Shown here in pieces: positions 36,586-50,306 of a stretch of 64,000 nt of DNA (the stretch's first letter is position 1; each line of letters opens with the position of its first letter). The notes beneath the pieces were generated by a model. That model worked only from the letters and a program-made list of their open reading frames with translations, was not told the DNA's origin and searched no databases. Position numbers and translations under genes: made by a program. Source of the stretch: Mactromeris polynyma. Lineage: Eukaryota; Mollusca; Bivalvia; Venerida; Mactridae. The stretch lies in assembly GCA_032209605.1 (NCBI GenBank), contig JASFXZ010000099.1, forward strand, positions 302,166 through 366,165, in the 5' to 3' direction.

Positions 36586-37229
36586 ATGATTGCCCTGGTG
36601 ATTGGATTGTTGAATTTTATACAAATGCCAGAAAGTCAGTCTCTATCTTGTTGCTAAAATGTCGATAATGAAATGGTTTGGTGAATCTTGAATGTTTCTG
36701 ATTGCTATAAAAAAACTTCCGGTACAATTATTTATGTATGCAAATGTTTTTGAATAGCACTATACTTTTTTCTGTCACATTTATACAAATATTGATCAAA
36801 AATTGTACATTTTTCCCTTTTATGTGTGTTTGATGGGTTTTTTTTATTAACTGTAACATATTGGCGCCCCATTGCTTGTTTGAGTGTCTGCTTGTAGTTT
36901 ATTCATTTATTGTATGTTGGGGCATTTTATATGTTTTTGCGGATACAAATGCTTTGATTAGGGCTGGCAGCAGATTGGAATCTAGGGTTAAATGAATATA
37001 AAAGGCAGCGGTTTGGAACCCAGGACTAGTGTGTTGATGATTATTGATAAAAATCTCATTTACTGATTTGTAAGATCATTGTTTCTTGTTATTTTATCTT
37101 AATGTCTGAACACTGTTGTTAATTGGTTTGTTGAAGCACAGTGAGTGAACAGCAAATTCCTGGTCATACATTTTCTTATTTGAATAACTTGTTGTACATT
37201 TATTATCATTCCATGAGGGGCTCACTGTT
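36586..37229. other. Intron sequence
   Basis: AT-rich, no recognised feature. Confidence 0.6.
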
Positions 37230-38757
37230 GTCCTGGTTTACCATCATGGGAACTGCCACAACACTCAGTCCTCTACTTTGTAACAATGCCTGGTTTACCA
37301 TCATGGGAACTGTCCCAACACTCAGTCCTCTACTTTGTGACAATGCCTGGTTTACCATCATGGGAACTGCAACAACACTCAGTCCTCTACTTTGTGACAA
37401 TGCCTGGTTTACCATCATGGGAACTGCCACAACACTCAGTCCTCTACTTTGTGACAATGCCTGGTTTACCATCATGGGAACTGCAACAACACTCAGTCCT
37501 CTACTTTGTGACAATGCCTGGTTTACCATCATGGGAACTGCCACAACACTCAGTCCTCTACTTTGTGACAATGCCTGGTTTACCATCATGGGAACTGCAA
37601 CAACACTCAGTCCTCTACTTTGTGACAATGCCTGGTTTACCATCATGGGAACTGCCACAACACTCAGTCCTCTACTTTGTAACAATGCCTGGTTTACCAT
37701 CATGGGAACTGCCACAACACTCAGTCCTCTACTTTGTAACAATGCCTGGTTTACCATCATGGGAACTGCCCCAGCACTCAGTCCTCTACTTTGTAACAAT
37801 GCCTGGTTTACCATCATGGGAACTGTCCCAACACTCAGTCCTCTACTTTGTAACAATGCCTGGTTTACCATCATGGGAACTGTCCCAACACTCAGTCCTC
37901 TACTTTGTAACAATGCCTGGTTTACCATCATGGGAACTGTCCCAACACTCAGTCCTCTACTTTGTAACAATGCCTGGTTTACCATCATGGGAACTGTCCC
38001 AACACTCAGTCCTCTACTTTGTAACAATGCCTGGTTTACCATCATGGGAACTGTCCCAACACTCAGTCCTCTACTTTGTGACAATGCCTTGTTTACCATC
38101 ATGGGAACTGCCACAACACTCAGTCCTCTACTTTGTGACAATGCCTTGTTTACCATCATGGGAACTGTCACAGCACTAAGTCCTCTACTTTGTGACAATG
38201 CCTTGTTTACCATCATGGGAACTGTCACAGCACTCAGTCCTCTACTTTGTGACAATGCCTTGTTTACCATCATGGGAACTGTCACAGCACTCAGTCCTCT
38301 ACTTTGTAACAATGCCTGGTTTACCATCATGGGAACTGTCCCAACACTCAGTCCTCTACTTTGTGACAATGCCTGGTTTACCATCATGGGAACTGCCCCA
38401 ACACTCAGTCCTCTACTTTGTGACAATGCCTTGTTTACCATCATGGGAACTGTCCCAACACTCAGTCCTCTACTTTGTAACAATGCCTGGTTTACCATCA
38501 TGGGAACTGTCCCAACACTCAGTCCTCTACTTTGTAACAATGCCTGGTTTACCATCATGGGAACTGCCCCAACACTCAGTCCTCTACTTTGTAACAATGC
38601 CTTGTTTACCATCATGGGAACTGTCACAGCACTCAGTCCTCTACTTTGTGACAATGCCTTGTTTACCATCATGGGAACTGTCACAGCACTCAGTCCGCTA
38701 CTTTGTGACAATGCCTGGTTTACCATCATGGGAACTGCCACAACACTCAGTCCTCAC
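37230..38757. repeat. 57-bp minisatellite, about 27 copies
   Basis: Unit TGGTTTACCATCATGGGAAC, TGCCACAACACTCAGTCCTC, TACTTTGTGACAATGCC. At 57 bp (19 codons) and without stops it reads open in all three + frames and in one minus frame, giving ORFs of 612, 511, 297 and 203 residues. Variable positions (AACTGCC/AACTGTC, GTGAC/GTAAC, TGGTT/TTGTT) change residues as freely as they keep them, so there is no sign of coding selection. Confidence 0.95.
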
Positions 38758-38799
38758 TCAGTTTCACTTGCGACATATGAGCGGGAGGCTGGCATCCAT

Positions 38800-39300
38800 T
38801 TAGTTTTCCAATCAATAACGTTAGTAGCATTTGTCCAATCATCACCAAATTTGGTCAAAATGTGTAATTGCATAATATCTTGGACAAATTCGATAACCAG
38901 CCACATAGCTGGATTCACTCGGGAGTTATCGCACTTTGATTATATAAATTATCTAAAATTTGTCTTGTCAGATCAATAACTATAGAAGCATTTGTCCAAT
39001 CATCACAAAATTTGGACTGAATGTGTATGGGCATAATAATTATCTCGACCAGTTCAATAACCAGCCATATCGCTGGAGTCACTCAGGAGTTGTTGCCCTT
39101 TGATTATAGAAATTACCTAAAAGAAGGTTGTCTGAACAATTACCTTAGAAGCATTTGTCCAATCATCACCAAATTGGTCAAAATGTGAATGGGCATAATT
39201 TCTTGGACAAGTTCGATAACCAGACATATTGCTCCAGTCACTCTGGAGTAATTCCCCTATAATTATAGAAATTACCTAAAATTTGACTTATATAATCCTT
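38800..39300 (+). repeat. Interspersed element with about three diverged tandem segments
   Basis: Segments of about 165-170 bp recur near 38808, 38975 and 39145. They share GCATTTGTCCAATCATCAC, AAATTTGGTCAAAATGTG, GATAACCAGCCA and GATTATAGAAATTACCTAAA. It is a diverged dispersed repeat without coding capacity. Confidence 0.75.
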
Positions 39301-40084
39301 TTTACACTGATTTATTTTCACACTCCAGTGACATAACCGTAGAACTGGTGTATTTTGAGATACCTAGCCATTGCTCTAGTTTGTACTTGAAACAGCTTCA
39401 AAAATGATGTTGACTTGTTGATTGATATCCTAAGTATTTAATATATCTTTTACAATCATGATTTTTATTGTATCTTCTTATTACCGTATATTTAAATTAG
39501 TTTGAATCTTTTAAATTCTCAAGTTCTTAATGTCCGACTTTTAAACCTTCATTTACTATAACTTTGTAGCTTCAGAAAACTGATACCTAGATTCTTGTTT
39601 CTCTGTGTGCTTGATATTAATTACATGCTGTTGGAACAGTAACCACTAATTATTAGATAAATTGTTGTATTAAAGTTCTCAGATGACATATATTTTATCC
39701 TAGCTTGTTTTATATATATTGATCAGCTGTTCATACGTCACACTGCTGTATGCCAGCCTAGAGGAATCTTTTTATTGATGAAATATTAATTATAATTATA
39801 GATTTCACTGTTTCCTGTTGCTAAGTAATGTTGAGTTGGTTATCGAGCAAAATTGCTTCACTGGTTGTCAACATGAGTACACTTGTCTGTAATGCATGGA
39901 ATCATTATAATTTGTTCCTTTTTGAAATTTTTCTACAAAACTTTTTTTATCATACACTGGTGGCCAAGTGTGACATTTCAGAGTTGAAACTTATATAAAA
40001 AAACCGACACTATTTCAAATCAATATTTAAAACACAGATGGGTGTATCAGTAGTCACTTGACAATCAGTGACTTTGATTTTTGT
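39301..40084. other. Intron sequence
   Basis: AT-rich, nothing recognised. Confidence 0.6.
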
Positions 40085-40610
40085 CGAGCCCGCTTGTGAT
40101 GAGCTCAACGTGGCGGTTTGAAGTGTGTGCATACGTGCATGCATCAGGATTTGGTTTGTCTGGACTATTACTCTTTCATTTATTGGGGGATTTACAAATT
40201 ACTTGGCACAAATGTTCACCATGATGAGACAGAGTGTCGCCCATATGACTTGTGTCCAGAGCTCAAAGCTCAAGGTCACACTTTGAAGACAAATGTCAAA
40301 AATAGGTCTAAAACATCTTGACCGGACCATTATTCTGTCATTTATTTGGGGATTTTCAAATTAAGAGCAGTGTCTGTAGCAAAAATGTCAAGGTCACATT
40401 TACAGGTCACACATCTTAAAAAGGGATACAAAACAACTTGTCTGGCATATAACACTGTCATTTATTGTGAGATTATCAAATTACTAGGCATTATTGTTCA
40501 CCATGAAGAGGCGGTGTGTTGAACTTAAAACCTGTGTACGTAGCTCAAAGGTCAAGGTCACACTTAGAGGTCAAAGGTTAAAAATAGGTATAATACATAT
40601 GCACTGTATA
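40085..40610 (+). repeat. Interspersed repeat, family C
   Basis: Starts GTCGAGCCCGCTTGTGATGA and has three diverged segments of about 120-150 bp with TCATTTATTGGGGGATTTAC, GGCACAAATGTTCACCATGA and AGCTCAAGGTCACACTT. The same logic as other mollusc dispersed repeats: an internal tandem core and no ORF. A 67-residue frame at 40118 is not a gene. Confidence 0.65.
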
Positions 40611-40636
40611 GCATTATAAAAGCGTATTTTCTTCAA

Positions 40637-41312
40637 CCCCCTTTACACAGAGGTGGCGACCATTGAGCGATGAAAATATGGCATGATCTCTCAACGATCT
40701 TTCAATGAGCGCCCAGCAATCACCATGGTCTCTCAATGATCTTCCAGTGATCTCCACAGTCTCCTCAAAGTTTTGACTCAGTTCAAAACAATCTCTCAAC
40801 GGTCGCCGAGAGAAACAATCTCTCAATTGTCTCTCAAGGAGCGGCCAAGGAGCGCTCAACGGTCTTATCGATCTCCTTATGATCTCTCAGGGATCTTTCA
40901 ATGGATGCAATCCTAAGGTACTCTAGATGATCCCTCAGCGATGTCTTCGGGTCTCTCAGTGATCTCTCTTGGTCGCACCTGATCTCTCGGCGATCTCCGT
41001 AGATCACCCCGTAATCTCTCATTGTCGCAAAACAAGTGCTTAGCAAACTCCCAGTGGTCGCTACAGGAGACTTAGTATCCATTGATCTCTCAAGGGTCTT
41101 TCAATGAGCGCTCCAAGGTCACTCCAATATCTCTATAGATCGCCATGAAAGTTGGCCAAAAATTGCATTTTGATCGCACAACTTGCGCACAAGGATCTCC
41201 CAAGCATTTACACAGAAACGACTTTTTCGGGGCTTTGAGAAATCGTCAAGAGATCGGGCCAATTTTGGATCGCTCAGTGGTAGCCCAATGATCTCCAGGT
41301 GTGTAAAGGGGG
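40637..41312. mobile_element. Non-autonomous DNA element with CCCCCTTTACAC ends
   Basis: Left end CCCCCTTTACACAGAGGTGG; right end CCAGGTGTGTAAAGGGGG, which is its inverse apart from a few bases. The interior is packed with short degenerate motifs of the type GATCTCTCAACGATC and TCTCAATGATC, so it folds extensively. No transposase and no certain target duplication. Confidence 0.65.
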
Positions 41313-41689
41313 CTTTCATCCCTTGACAATTTGTAGGCTCAACATGTTACCCATGGGCATCCAGTAATTTCATTTTAATTGGTTGTGACTTCAGTGACAT
41401 CACACAATGTTCTCAGCTTGTACATTCCCACAATGAGGACAGATTTTTAGCATGGAGAAGAAATTCAGCATTTCTTTACTTGCTCGTGTTCCTTCTTTTC
41501 ATTCCATAAGCTTGCATTTTGTCACACGTCATTGATGCTAAATCAAAACATTGTATGTAACAGATATTGTTTCAGCTTCAATATTAACAACACTGGCATA
41601 CCAGACTCGCCTTCCTCTTTAATTGTTTTTTTACTTCCTATATGTAGCATTTGATGTAATGAACTTCTTGATATACATTTAGTTATTTC

Positions 41690-42528
41690 TAGGGATGTCA
41701 ACGAATAGCAAATCAGGTATTCGAATATTCGTTTTTCATTTCGAACGAATATTCGAATATTCGATCGACACAACTTAGACAAAATTATTAAAAAAATAAT
41801 ATTTCATATACCAAAGTTCCTTACGTGCTGTGTGTATTCTACTTTTGTTTTCACCGGAAGTTAAGACTCTAACGAATGAAGTTATTGCAGTTAACATATC
41901 ATCTTCTGAATGCCAAAATTCGTGTTTATGAATATCTTTGTGAAGTGTTTATATGTTCTGTTTTCGTCAATTGTTCATTAGTTTGCAAATAAAGCATGAA
42001 TTGGATGATATGACCTACGTGAAAAATTAGTATGTAAATTATGTTGTTTCCCGTTACCCCATTTTTAGGCATGTTTCTTTTCTCAATTACATCTTTGATC
42101 TTCCTTAATTAAAAAGCGAGTCATTAACTCAAGTCCCTGTCGATGGTTTTAACTGCCTACGTTTTACACCTTTCGTCAACAACAAAATTACCGACAATTA
42201 AACACCTACTTTCTTCTATTTGAGACTATGGATTATCTAACTGTTAAAAACGGTCAGTAATTAACGGATTATCGATTATAATAGCACCCCCAATATACAC
42301 AATGACACTTTTACAAGCGCGTATATTTCAACACCAACAACAACAACAACATCCTTTATTACTCTCATACTATCTTACACAAATCGGGGTCGGCAATAAA
42401 TAAACAAACAACAATTTTATTTTCATCAATTTTTTTATTAAGTATATTTTTCCGAATATTCGAATATTGAAACAGGATTCGAATATTCGAAGATAAAACG
42501 AATATTCGAATATTCGTTGACATCCCTA
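41690..42528. mobile_element. hAT-like MITE with 8-bp target-site duplication
   Basis: Ends TAGGGATGTCAACGAATA and TATTCGTTGACATCCCTA are perfect inverted repeats, flanked by GTTATTTC at 41682-41689 and again at 42529-42536. Subterminal GAATATTCGAATATTCG motifs repeat at both ends. 839 bp with no transposase, so non-autonomous. The 8-bp duplication and the end sequence point to the hAT superfamily. Confidence 0.88.
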
Positions 42529-42848
42529 GTTATTTCTATGAGGTTTCTGTATTTTGATATTGGTGACATTTACTTTGGTCTTTGATATATTAGACTGTTT
42601 ACGGTAATTGAAATGTCTTTCATGAAATGAAGAAAATCAATGTGGTTCTTGCTTTACGTATTCCGAATTATTCGACTATGTAGGTGGAAAACCCTGAATC
42701 CCTGATCATTCTAATGGTAATAATGTTCTGTAATGTACCTGCAGCCTTGAAATTGTCTTCATTCATAAAATGATTCTACGCCATATATTTTGTGTGTTGT
42801 TTATCAAAATGTCAATTATCTTGGAAATTTAAGTGGGCTGTGTCCTTC

Positions 42849-44215
42849 AATCTGGGTACACTGTAGGGTTATATTGATACAGTATGGGTACTCTGTAGGG
42901 TTATATTGATACAGTATGGGTACTCTATAGGGTTATATTGATACAGAACGGGTACACTGTAGGGTTATATTGATACAGTATGGGTACTCTGTAGGGTTAT
43001 ATTGATACAGTATGGGTACTCTGTAGGGTTATATTGATACAGAACGGGTACACTGTAGGGTTATATTGATACAGTATGGGTACACTGTAAGGTTATATTG
43101 ATACAGTATGGGTACACTGTAAGGTTATATTGATACAGTATGGGTACTTTATAGGGTTATATTGATACAGTACGGGTACCCTGTAAGGTTATATTGATAC
43201 AGTAACGGTACATTGTAGGGTTATATTTATACAGTACAGATACACTGTAGTGTTATATTGATACAGTACGCGTACCCTGTAAGGTTATATTGATACAGTA
43301 ACGGTACATTGTAGGGTTATATTTATACAGTATGGGTACACTGTAGTGTTATATTGATACAGTACGGGTACCCTGTAAGGTTATATTGATACAGTAACGG
43401 TACATTGTAGGGTTATATTTATACAGTACGGGTACACTGTAGTGTTATATTGATACAGTAACGGTACATTGTATTCCTGGGTTATATTTATACAGTACGG
43501 GTACCCTGTAAGGTTATATTGATACAGTAATGGTACATTGTAGGGTTATATTTATACAGTACGGGTACCCTGTAAGGTTATATTGATACAGCATGGGTAC
43601 ATTGTAGGGTTATATTTATACAGTAACGGTACATTGTAGGGTTACATTTATACTGTACGGGTACACTGTAAGGTTATATTGATACAGTATGGGTACATTG
43701 TAGGGTTATATTGATACAGTAACGGTACATTGTAGGGTTATATTTATACAGTAACGGTACATTGTAGGGTTACATTTATACTGTACGGGTACACTGTAAG
43801 GTTATATTGATACAGTATGGGTTCACTGTAGGGTTATATTTATACAGTAACGGTACATTGTAGGGTTATATTTATACAGTACGGGTACATTGTAGGGTTA
43901 TATTTATACAGTACGGGTACACTGTAGTGTTATATTGATACAGTAACAGTACATTGTAGGGTTATATTGATACAGTAACGGTACATTGTAGGGTTATATT
44001 TATACAGTATGGGTACATTGTAGGGTTATATTTATACAGTACGGGTACACTGTAGTGTTATATTGATACAGTAACGGTACATTGTAGGGTTATATTGATA
44101 CAGTAACGGTACATTGTAGGGTTATATTTATACAGTACGGGTACATTGTAGGGTTATATTTATACAGTACGGGTACCCTGTAGTGTTATATTGATACAGT
44201 GCTGTACAAGGATAT
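42849..44215. repeat. 32-bp minisatellite, about 42 copies
   Basis: Unit GGGTTATATTGATACAGTAT + GGGTACACTGTA, with TTTATAC/TTGATAC and GTAACGGTACATT variants that follow each other in loose blocks. It ends 88 bp before the acceptor of exon 13. Confidence 0.95.
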
Positions 44216-44273
44216 TTAGATATAACAGATATGTGTTTGTTCTTTCATCTACTTTATGCTGAAAATCATATAA

Positions 44274-45167
<894 letters not shown>

Positions 45168-45281
45168 GTACTGGAAAACTGGGTTTTTCATTTGTTCGTA
45201 TTACTTCCATGTTGATCTCTTGTAATCGACTCTGGATAGGAACAGGAAATGGTGTCATCATTTCAGTACCTCTCTCTGAAA
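45168..45281 (+). CDS. MAPK8IP3/SPAG9: JIP3/4 exon 14: [13 protein letters not shown]
   Basis: Acceptor TCATTGTTTTCAG and consensus donor GTAAGT, phase 1 at both ends (114 bp). It encodes [20 protein letters not shown] then [18 protein letters not shown], a clear match to the family. The 27-bp minisatellite that fills the next intron begins within about 10 bp of the donor and resembles the exon-intron junction itself. Confidence 0.97.
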
Positions 45282-45287
45282 GTAAGT

Positions 45288-47205
45288 ACGTTCCTGCCCT
45301 CTAACTTAGTCAGTATATTCCTGCCCTCTAACTAAGTCATTATATTCCTACCCTCTAACTTAGTCATTATATTCCTGCCCTCTAACTTAGTCATTATATT
45401 CCTACCCTCTAACTTAGTCAGTATATTCCTGCCCTCTAACTTAGTCAGTATATAACTGCCCTCTAACTTAGTCATTATATTCCTACCCTCTAACTTAGTC
45501 ATTATATTCCTGCCCTCTAACTTAGTCATTATATTCCTAACCTCTAACTTAGTCATTATATTACTGCCCTCTAACTTAGTCATTATATTCCTACCCTCTA
45601 ACTTAGTCATTATATTACTGCCCTCTAACTTATTCAGTATATTACTGCCCTCTAACTTAGTCATTATATTCCTGCCCTCTAACTTAGTCAGTATATTCCT
45701 GCCCTCTAACTAAGTCATTATATTCCTGCCCTCTAACTTAGTCATTATATTCCTGCCCTCTAACTTAGTCAGTATATTACTGCCCTCTAACTTAGTCAGT
45801 ATATTCCTGCCCTCTAACTTAGTCAGTATATTACTGCCCTCTAACTTAGTCAGTATATTCCTGCCCTCCAACTTAGTCATTATATTCCTGCCCTCTAACT
45901 TAGTCATTATATTCCTACCCTCTAACTTAGTCATTATATTCCTGCCCTCTAACTTAGTCATTATATTCCTACCCTCTAACTTAGTCAGTATATTCCTGCC
46001 CTCTAACTTAGTCAGTATATTCCTGCCCTCTAACTTAGTCATTATACTCCTGCCCTCTAACTTAGTCATTATATTACTGCCCTCTAACTTAGTCATTATA
46101 CTCCTGCCCTCTAACTTAGTCAGTATATTCCTGCCCTCTAACTTAGTCATTATATTCCTACCCTCTAACTTAGTCATTATATTCCTGCCCTCTAACTTAG
46201 TCATTATATTCCTACCCTCTAACTTAGTCATTATATTACTGCCCTCTAACTTAGTCATTATATTCCTGCCCTCTAACTTAGTCATTATATTACTGCCCTC
46301 TAACTTAGTCAGTATATTCCTGCCCTCTAACTTAGTCAGTATATTCCTGCCCTCTAACTTAGTCAGTATATTACTGCCCTCTAACTTAGTCAGTATATTA
46401 CTGCCCTCTAACTTAGTCAGTATATTACTGCCCTCTAACTTAGTCATTATACTCCTGCCCTCTAACTTAGTCATTATATTACTGCCCTCTAACTTAGTCA
46501 GTATATTACTGCCCTCTAACTTAGTCATTATACTCCTGCCCTCTAACTTAGTCAGTTTATTACTGCCCTCTAACTTAGTCATTATATTCCTGCCCTCTTA
46601 CTTAGTCAGTATATTACTGCCCTCTAACTTAGTCAGTATATTACTGCCCTCCAACTTAGTCAGTATATTACTGCCCTCTAACTTAGTCAGTATATTACTG
46701 CCCTCCAACTTAGTCAGTATATTACTGCCTTCCAACTTAGTCAGTATATTACTGCCCTCCAACTTAGTCAGTATATTACTGCCCTCCACGTTAGTCATTA
46801 TATTACTGCCCTCCAACTTAGTCAGTATATTCCTGCCCTCTAACTAAGTCATTATATTCCTGCCCTCTAACTTAGTCATTATATTCCTGCCCTCTAAGTT
46901 AGTCAGTATATTCCTGCCCTCTAACTTAGTCATTATATTCCTACCCTCTAACTTAGTCATTATATTCCTGCCCTCTAACTTAGTCAGTATATACCTGCCC
47001 TCTAACTTAGTCAGTATATTACTGCCCTCTAACTTAGTCAGTATATTCCTGCCCTCTAACTTAGTCAGTATATTCCTGCCCTCTAACTTAGTCAGTATAT
47101 TACTGCCCTCTAACTTAGTCATTATATTCCTACCCTCTAACTTAGTCATTATATTCCTGCCCTCTAACTTAGTCAGTATATTCCTGCCCTCTAACTTAGT
47201 CGGCT
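45288..47205. repeat. 27-bp minisatellite starting at the exon 14 donor, about 71 copies
   Basis: Unit CCTGCCCTCTAACTTAGTCA + GTATATT, with CCTACCC, TCATTAT and TTACTGC variants. The array starts about 7 bp after the donor GT at 45282 and fills most of the intron to exon 15. Minus-strand ORFs of TKLEGSNIM type result from the multiple-of-three period and have no gene character. Confidence 0.96.
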
Positions 47206-47590
47206 CGCTCAGTGGCGACGTGTGCCGTTGAAAAATGTTCAAAGCACAAAAAAACGTTAAAACATTAGATCCAAATCATTCAAACATTTCGAATATTTTA
47301 CACCAAAACCGAACTTTTTTATTTCCACTATTATATATATGAGTTTGAACATCCTGAAATCATGATATTCGGAACATCTTCATTGTTATCATATCTTTGT
47401 TTATATTTAATCATCTATTCTTTTGCTATGTATCATATTTTCTCATGTAATGTCATTGTACTTTTTGTATTCAGTCATTGTGTTGTGAGAGAAATAGTGC
47501 AGGATACTGATTTAGATTATACAGTATCATATATTGGACATGAATCACATTCTGCATTAACTTGATTCAATATTATCATATCATTTTCAG
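47206..47590. other. Intron remainder before exon 15
   Basis: Starts with a short CpG-rich piece (GGCTCGCTCAGTGGCGACGT) at the array edge, then AT-rich intron. Nothing else recognised. Confidence 0.6.
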
Positions 47591-47776
47591 ACAATAAGCA
47601 GACAGTATCTATGGGGTCATCTGGAGGTCGTCCTGGGGGTCTGGTGCGTGTGTACAGTGATAGTAAGACTGATGATGTGACTCCAGCTAGTTTTATACCA
47701 TACTGTACTATGGCCCAAGCACAGTTGTCTTTCCATGGTCATCGAGATGCAGTCAAATTCTTTGTGGCAGTTCCTG
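47591..47776 (+). CDS. MAPK8IP3/SPAG9: JIP3/4 exon 15: last exon seen, HGHRDAVKFFVAVPG
   Basis: Acceptor ATATCATTTTCAG; enters in phase 1 and leaves in phase 1 before GTTAGT. The translation has NKQTVSMGSSGGRPGGLVRV and then FIPYCTMAQAQLSFHGHRDA and VKFFVAVPG, matching vertebrate JIP4. The family continues with a variable stretch and a conserved end (SGGEGYIDFR ... IVWQV). I could not find that in 47777-64000, so the terminal exon(s) should lie beyond the right edge. Confidence 0.96.
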
Positions 47777-50134
47777 GTTAGTTATTTATATTACATATAA
47801 GTGGATATTCAGTCTTTGTCGTAATTCACTGGTTGGATGCCTGAGTATTATTGCTTTAATTTTATGCTGGTAAAAGTTTCTGGGTGCAACCCAGCACAAC
47901 ATCTGCTAGTTTAGTGGAAATAGTTGGTTTGAAAGTAGAGAAATCCATCAATGATGATTGTGATAAACTGTATAGACATATAATTACTTTATGATTTTTT
48001 TGAAAAATTAAAGCATAAGTTTTTTTACTGAATATATTTCCTGAACGAGGAAAGACTGGATATTGTTCCTATATTGTCATATCCCTGTCCTGTTTGTACT
48101 AGTTTGAGTGCTATCTGACCTATTGTAATGAGATTGTGTAGATTATTCCTGAGACAGACTTCAGAAGTTTTCGTTTCCTTCAATAACTGTTATTCTTATA
48201 AATTTTGAGGCATGCTACATCAACATATTTCTGACAAAGATTCCATTTAAAGTATTGGTGTTGTCTGCCAATATTCTTAAACCCAACAGCACTATAGATA
48301 TTTATAAATGTTTGCTACAAAATGTTAACCAATGGTTATTCTTAGTGCCAGTTTAACGTTTTTCGTTTTGAATGCAATGGCATTATGGATGTGGTAAAAC
48401 AAGAAGGTTGCATCAAAATAAACAAAATACAGAGTTTTTTTTCAATGTTCCATAAAAATCTTAGAAAAAAGGTAAGACACTAAATGCTTGTCTTGTAAAA
48501 AGTTGTGGCAGGATTACAGTTTGATATGATTTATTTCAGTGAATTGTTGATGTTCAGCCATGTCAAGTATGACTGGTTCAGATATTTAAATCTTGTATTG
48601 ATATCATTCAATCACATTGTTACAGAAAAGCAATTATGAAGGTTTTCAGACCTATCTGATTAGGTACACTATTGATGTTTTATTGTCTACTGATATAAAC
48701 AAATCAATTATATTGTTCCCTATATCTCTGTCATTGCTTGCCCATTTATGTATTCCACCTTATCTGCAAACGTTGTGGTTTTACATTGGTATAAATCTTG
48801 TTGATGGAGAGATTCAGGCAAACTAGGACTGTAATGCACACTAACAAACAGACCACTTCTGTTTTACCCTCCCATATAATTGTCTTGCAATTATAATCTA
48901 AGGTGCAGGGATAAAGATTTATGGATTTTCTGTCTTAAATAAATATTTCATTATGCTAAGTAGAATGAATGTTGGTGTGACATTTAATTAAGCTTGATCA
49001 TTGAAGGTATGAAAGTTGTTTAGAAAGTGATACTGGTAGTGCTAAGTTGGCATTTTAATTGTATGTCACTCCTGTATTATGTCTAGTATCTGTTATTGTT
49101 AATATTTTAATGGTAAATTGTATCAAAGTATAATGTTCCCTGTGAGAGACTGCCAGATTTTCTTTATAGTCTGACACTTATTTCTATACATTGCACAAGT
49201 TCTAACTGTTGGCTTCTGGAAATGTGTTAGCTTTCAGTTTTTTGTCCCACTTTGGCATACATGTTGTATATTATCTATTCACTTTACAGAGAAACATTTT
49301 TATTAAGTTGACATATATGGAACTGCTCTCACTCTAGCCTTTGATGTTTTAACAGTATTTTATCCATGGAACCAGTTCAAGAAACAATAGGATTGTTGCA
49401 GCTGATATGAATAATGCACTGATAATTTTGGAGTGTTTGCTACTGGGCAGTATAATTAGTACAGTGGTAAGATACATTTATGTTGGTCCCTGTCACTGAA
49501 GCAACATGGGTTCAATGTTCTAATGCCACAGGCTTATTTTGCAGATTTTAAGATGCTATTATAATTGCTGAATTGCCTCTGAGGAACAAAACAAGTTGAA
49601 GAAATCTTGCTTTATTGCTGAATCTTTGGCTTCAAATGTACAACACGAAAACTGAGTCTCATTTTGTTGCATTTTTATGAACTTTGTGTGTGAAGCAAAA
49701 ATGTTGACAATTTTGCACGAAAAGGTTATCATGGTGCTAATTTGGACATGTCAATATTTCCGATGAGTTATTTTTTGTAAATGGAATAATAGCTGCGGGC
49801 ATTGATCTGTTGCTGTCTTTATTCATACAAACATTAACATTTGGCATTCAAGTCTGATGTTAGCTTGGAAAATAACTAATCTTTGATTACTAAATCGTAA
49901 CCGTCAGGAGACTACAAATTGGTTCCCAGCTGTGTATAACCGGTTCCTTGTATTTATGAGCATTGTTAGAAAACTTCCTGCAGTGAATATCATAGTTCCA
50001 AGAAATTACAAGAGTCACAAGCCTTTGTATAAGTGTGCAGACTGGATCATGTTAGGTTTCTATTTAGCTTATACCATTTTTCAATTACTGGTTTGAATTG
50101 TAAACAAATTCATCAATAGTTAATGTCATACAAG
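47777..50134. other. Intron or 3' sequence after exon 15
   Basis: AT-rich. I looked for the terminal JIP3/4 exon (GGEGYIDFR, IVWQV motifs) and did not see it. A small open frame at 48617-48826 lacks similarity and is not called. Confidence 0.6.
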
Positions 50135-50306
50135 AAACATGGCATTCTAGGGATACAAGAAACATGGCATTCTAGGGATACAAGAAACATGGCATTCTAG
50201 GGATACAAGAAACATGGCATTCTAGGGATACAAGAAACATGGCATTCTAGGGATACAAGAAACATGGCATTCTAGGGATACAAGAAACATGGCATTCTAG
50301 GGATAT
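50135..50306. repeat. 25-bp tandem repeat, about 7 copies
   Basis: Unit ACAAGAAACATGGCATTCTA + GGGAT, nearly identical copies. Followed at 50324-50382 by three copies of a 19-bp unit, GTAGTTGTGTAGGTTTCCT. Confidence 0.95.

Noticed and set aside
45332..47242. Minus-strand ORFs of TKLEGRNIM type
   Set aside because: 27-bp minisatellite artefact; the region is intron between two certain exons on the other strand.
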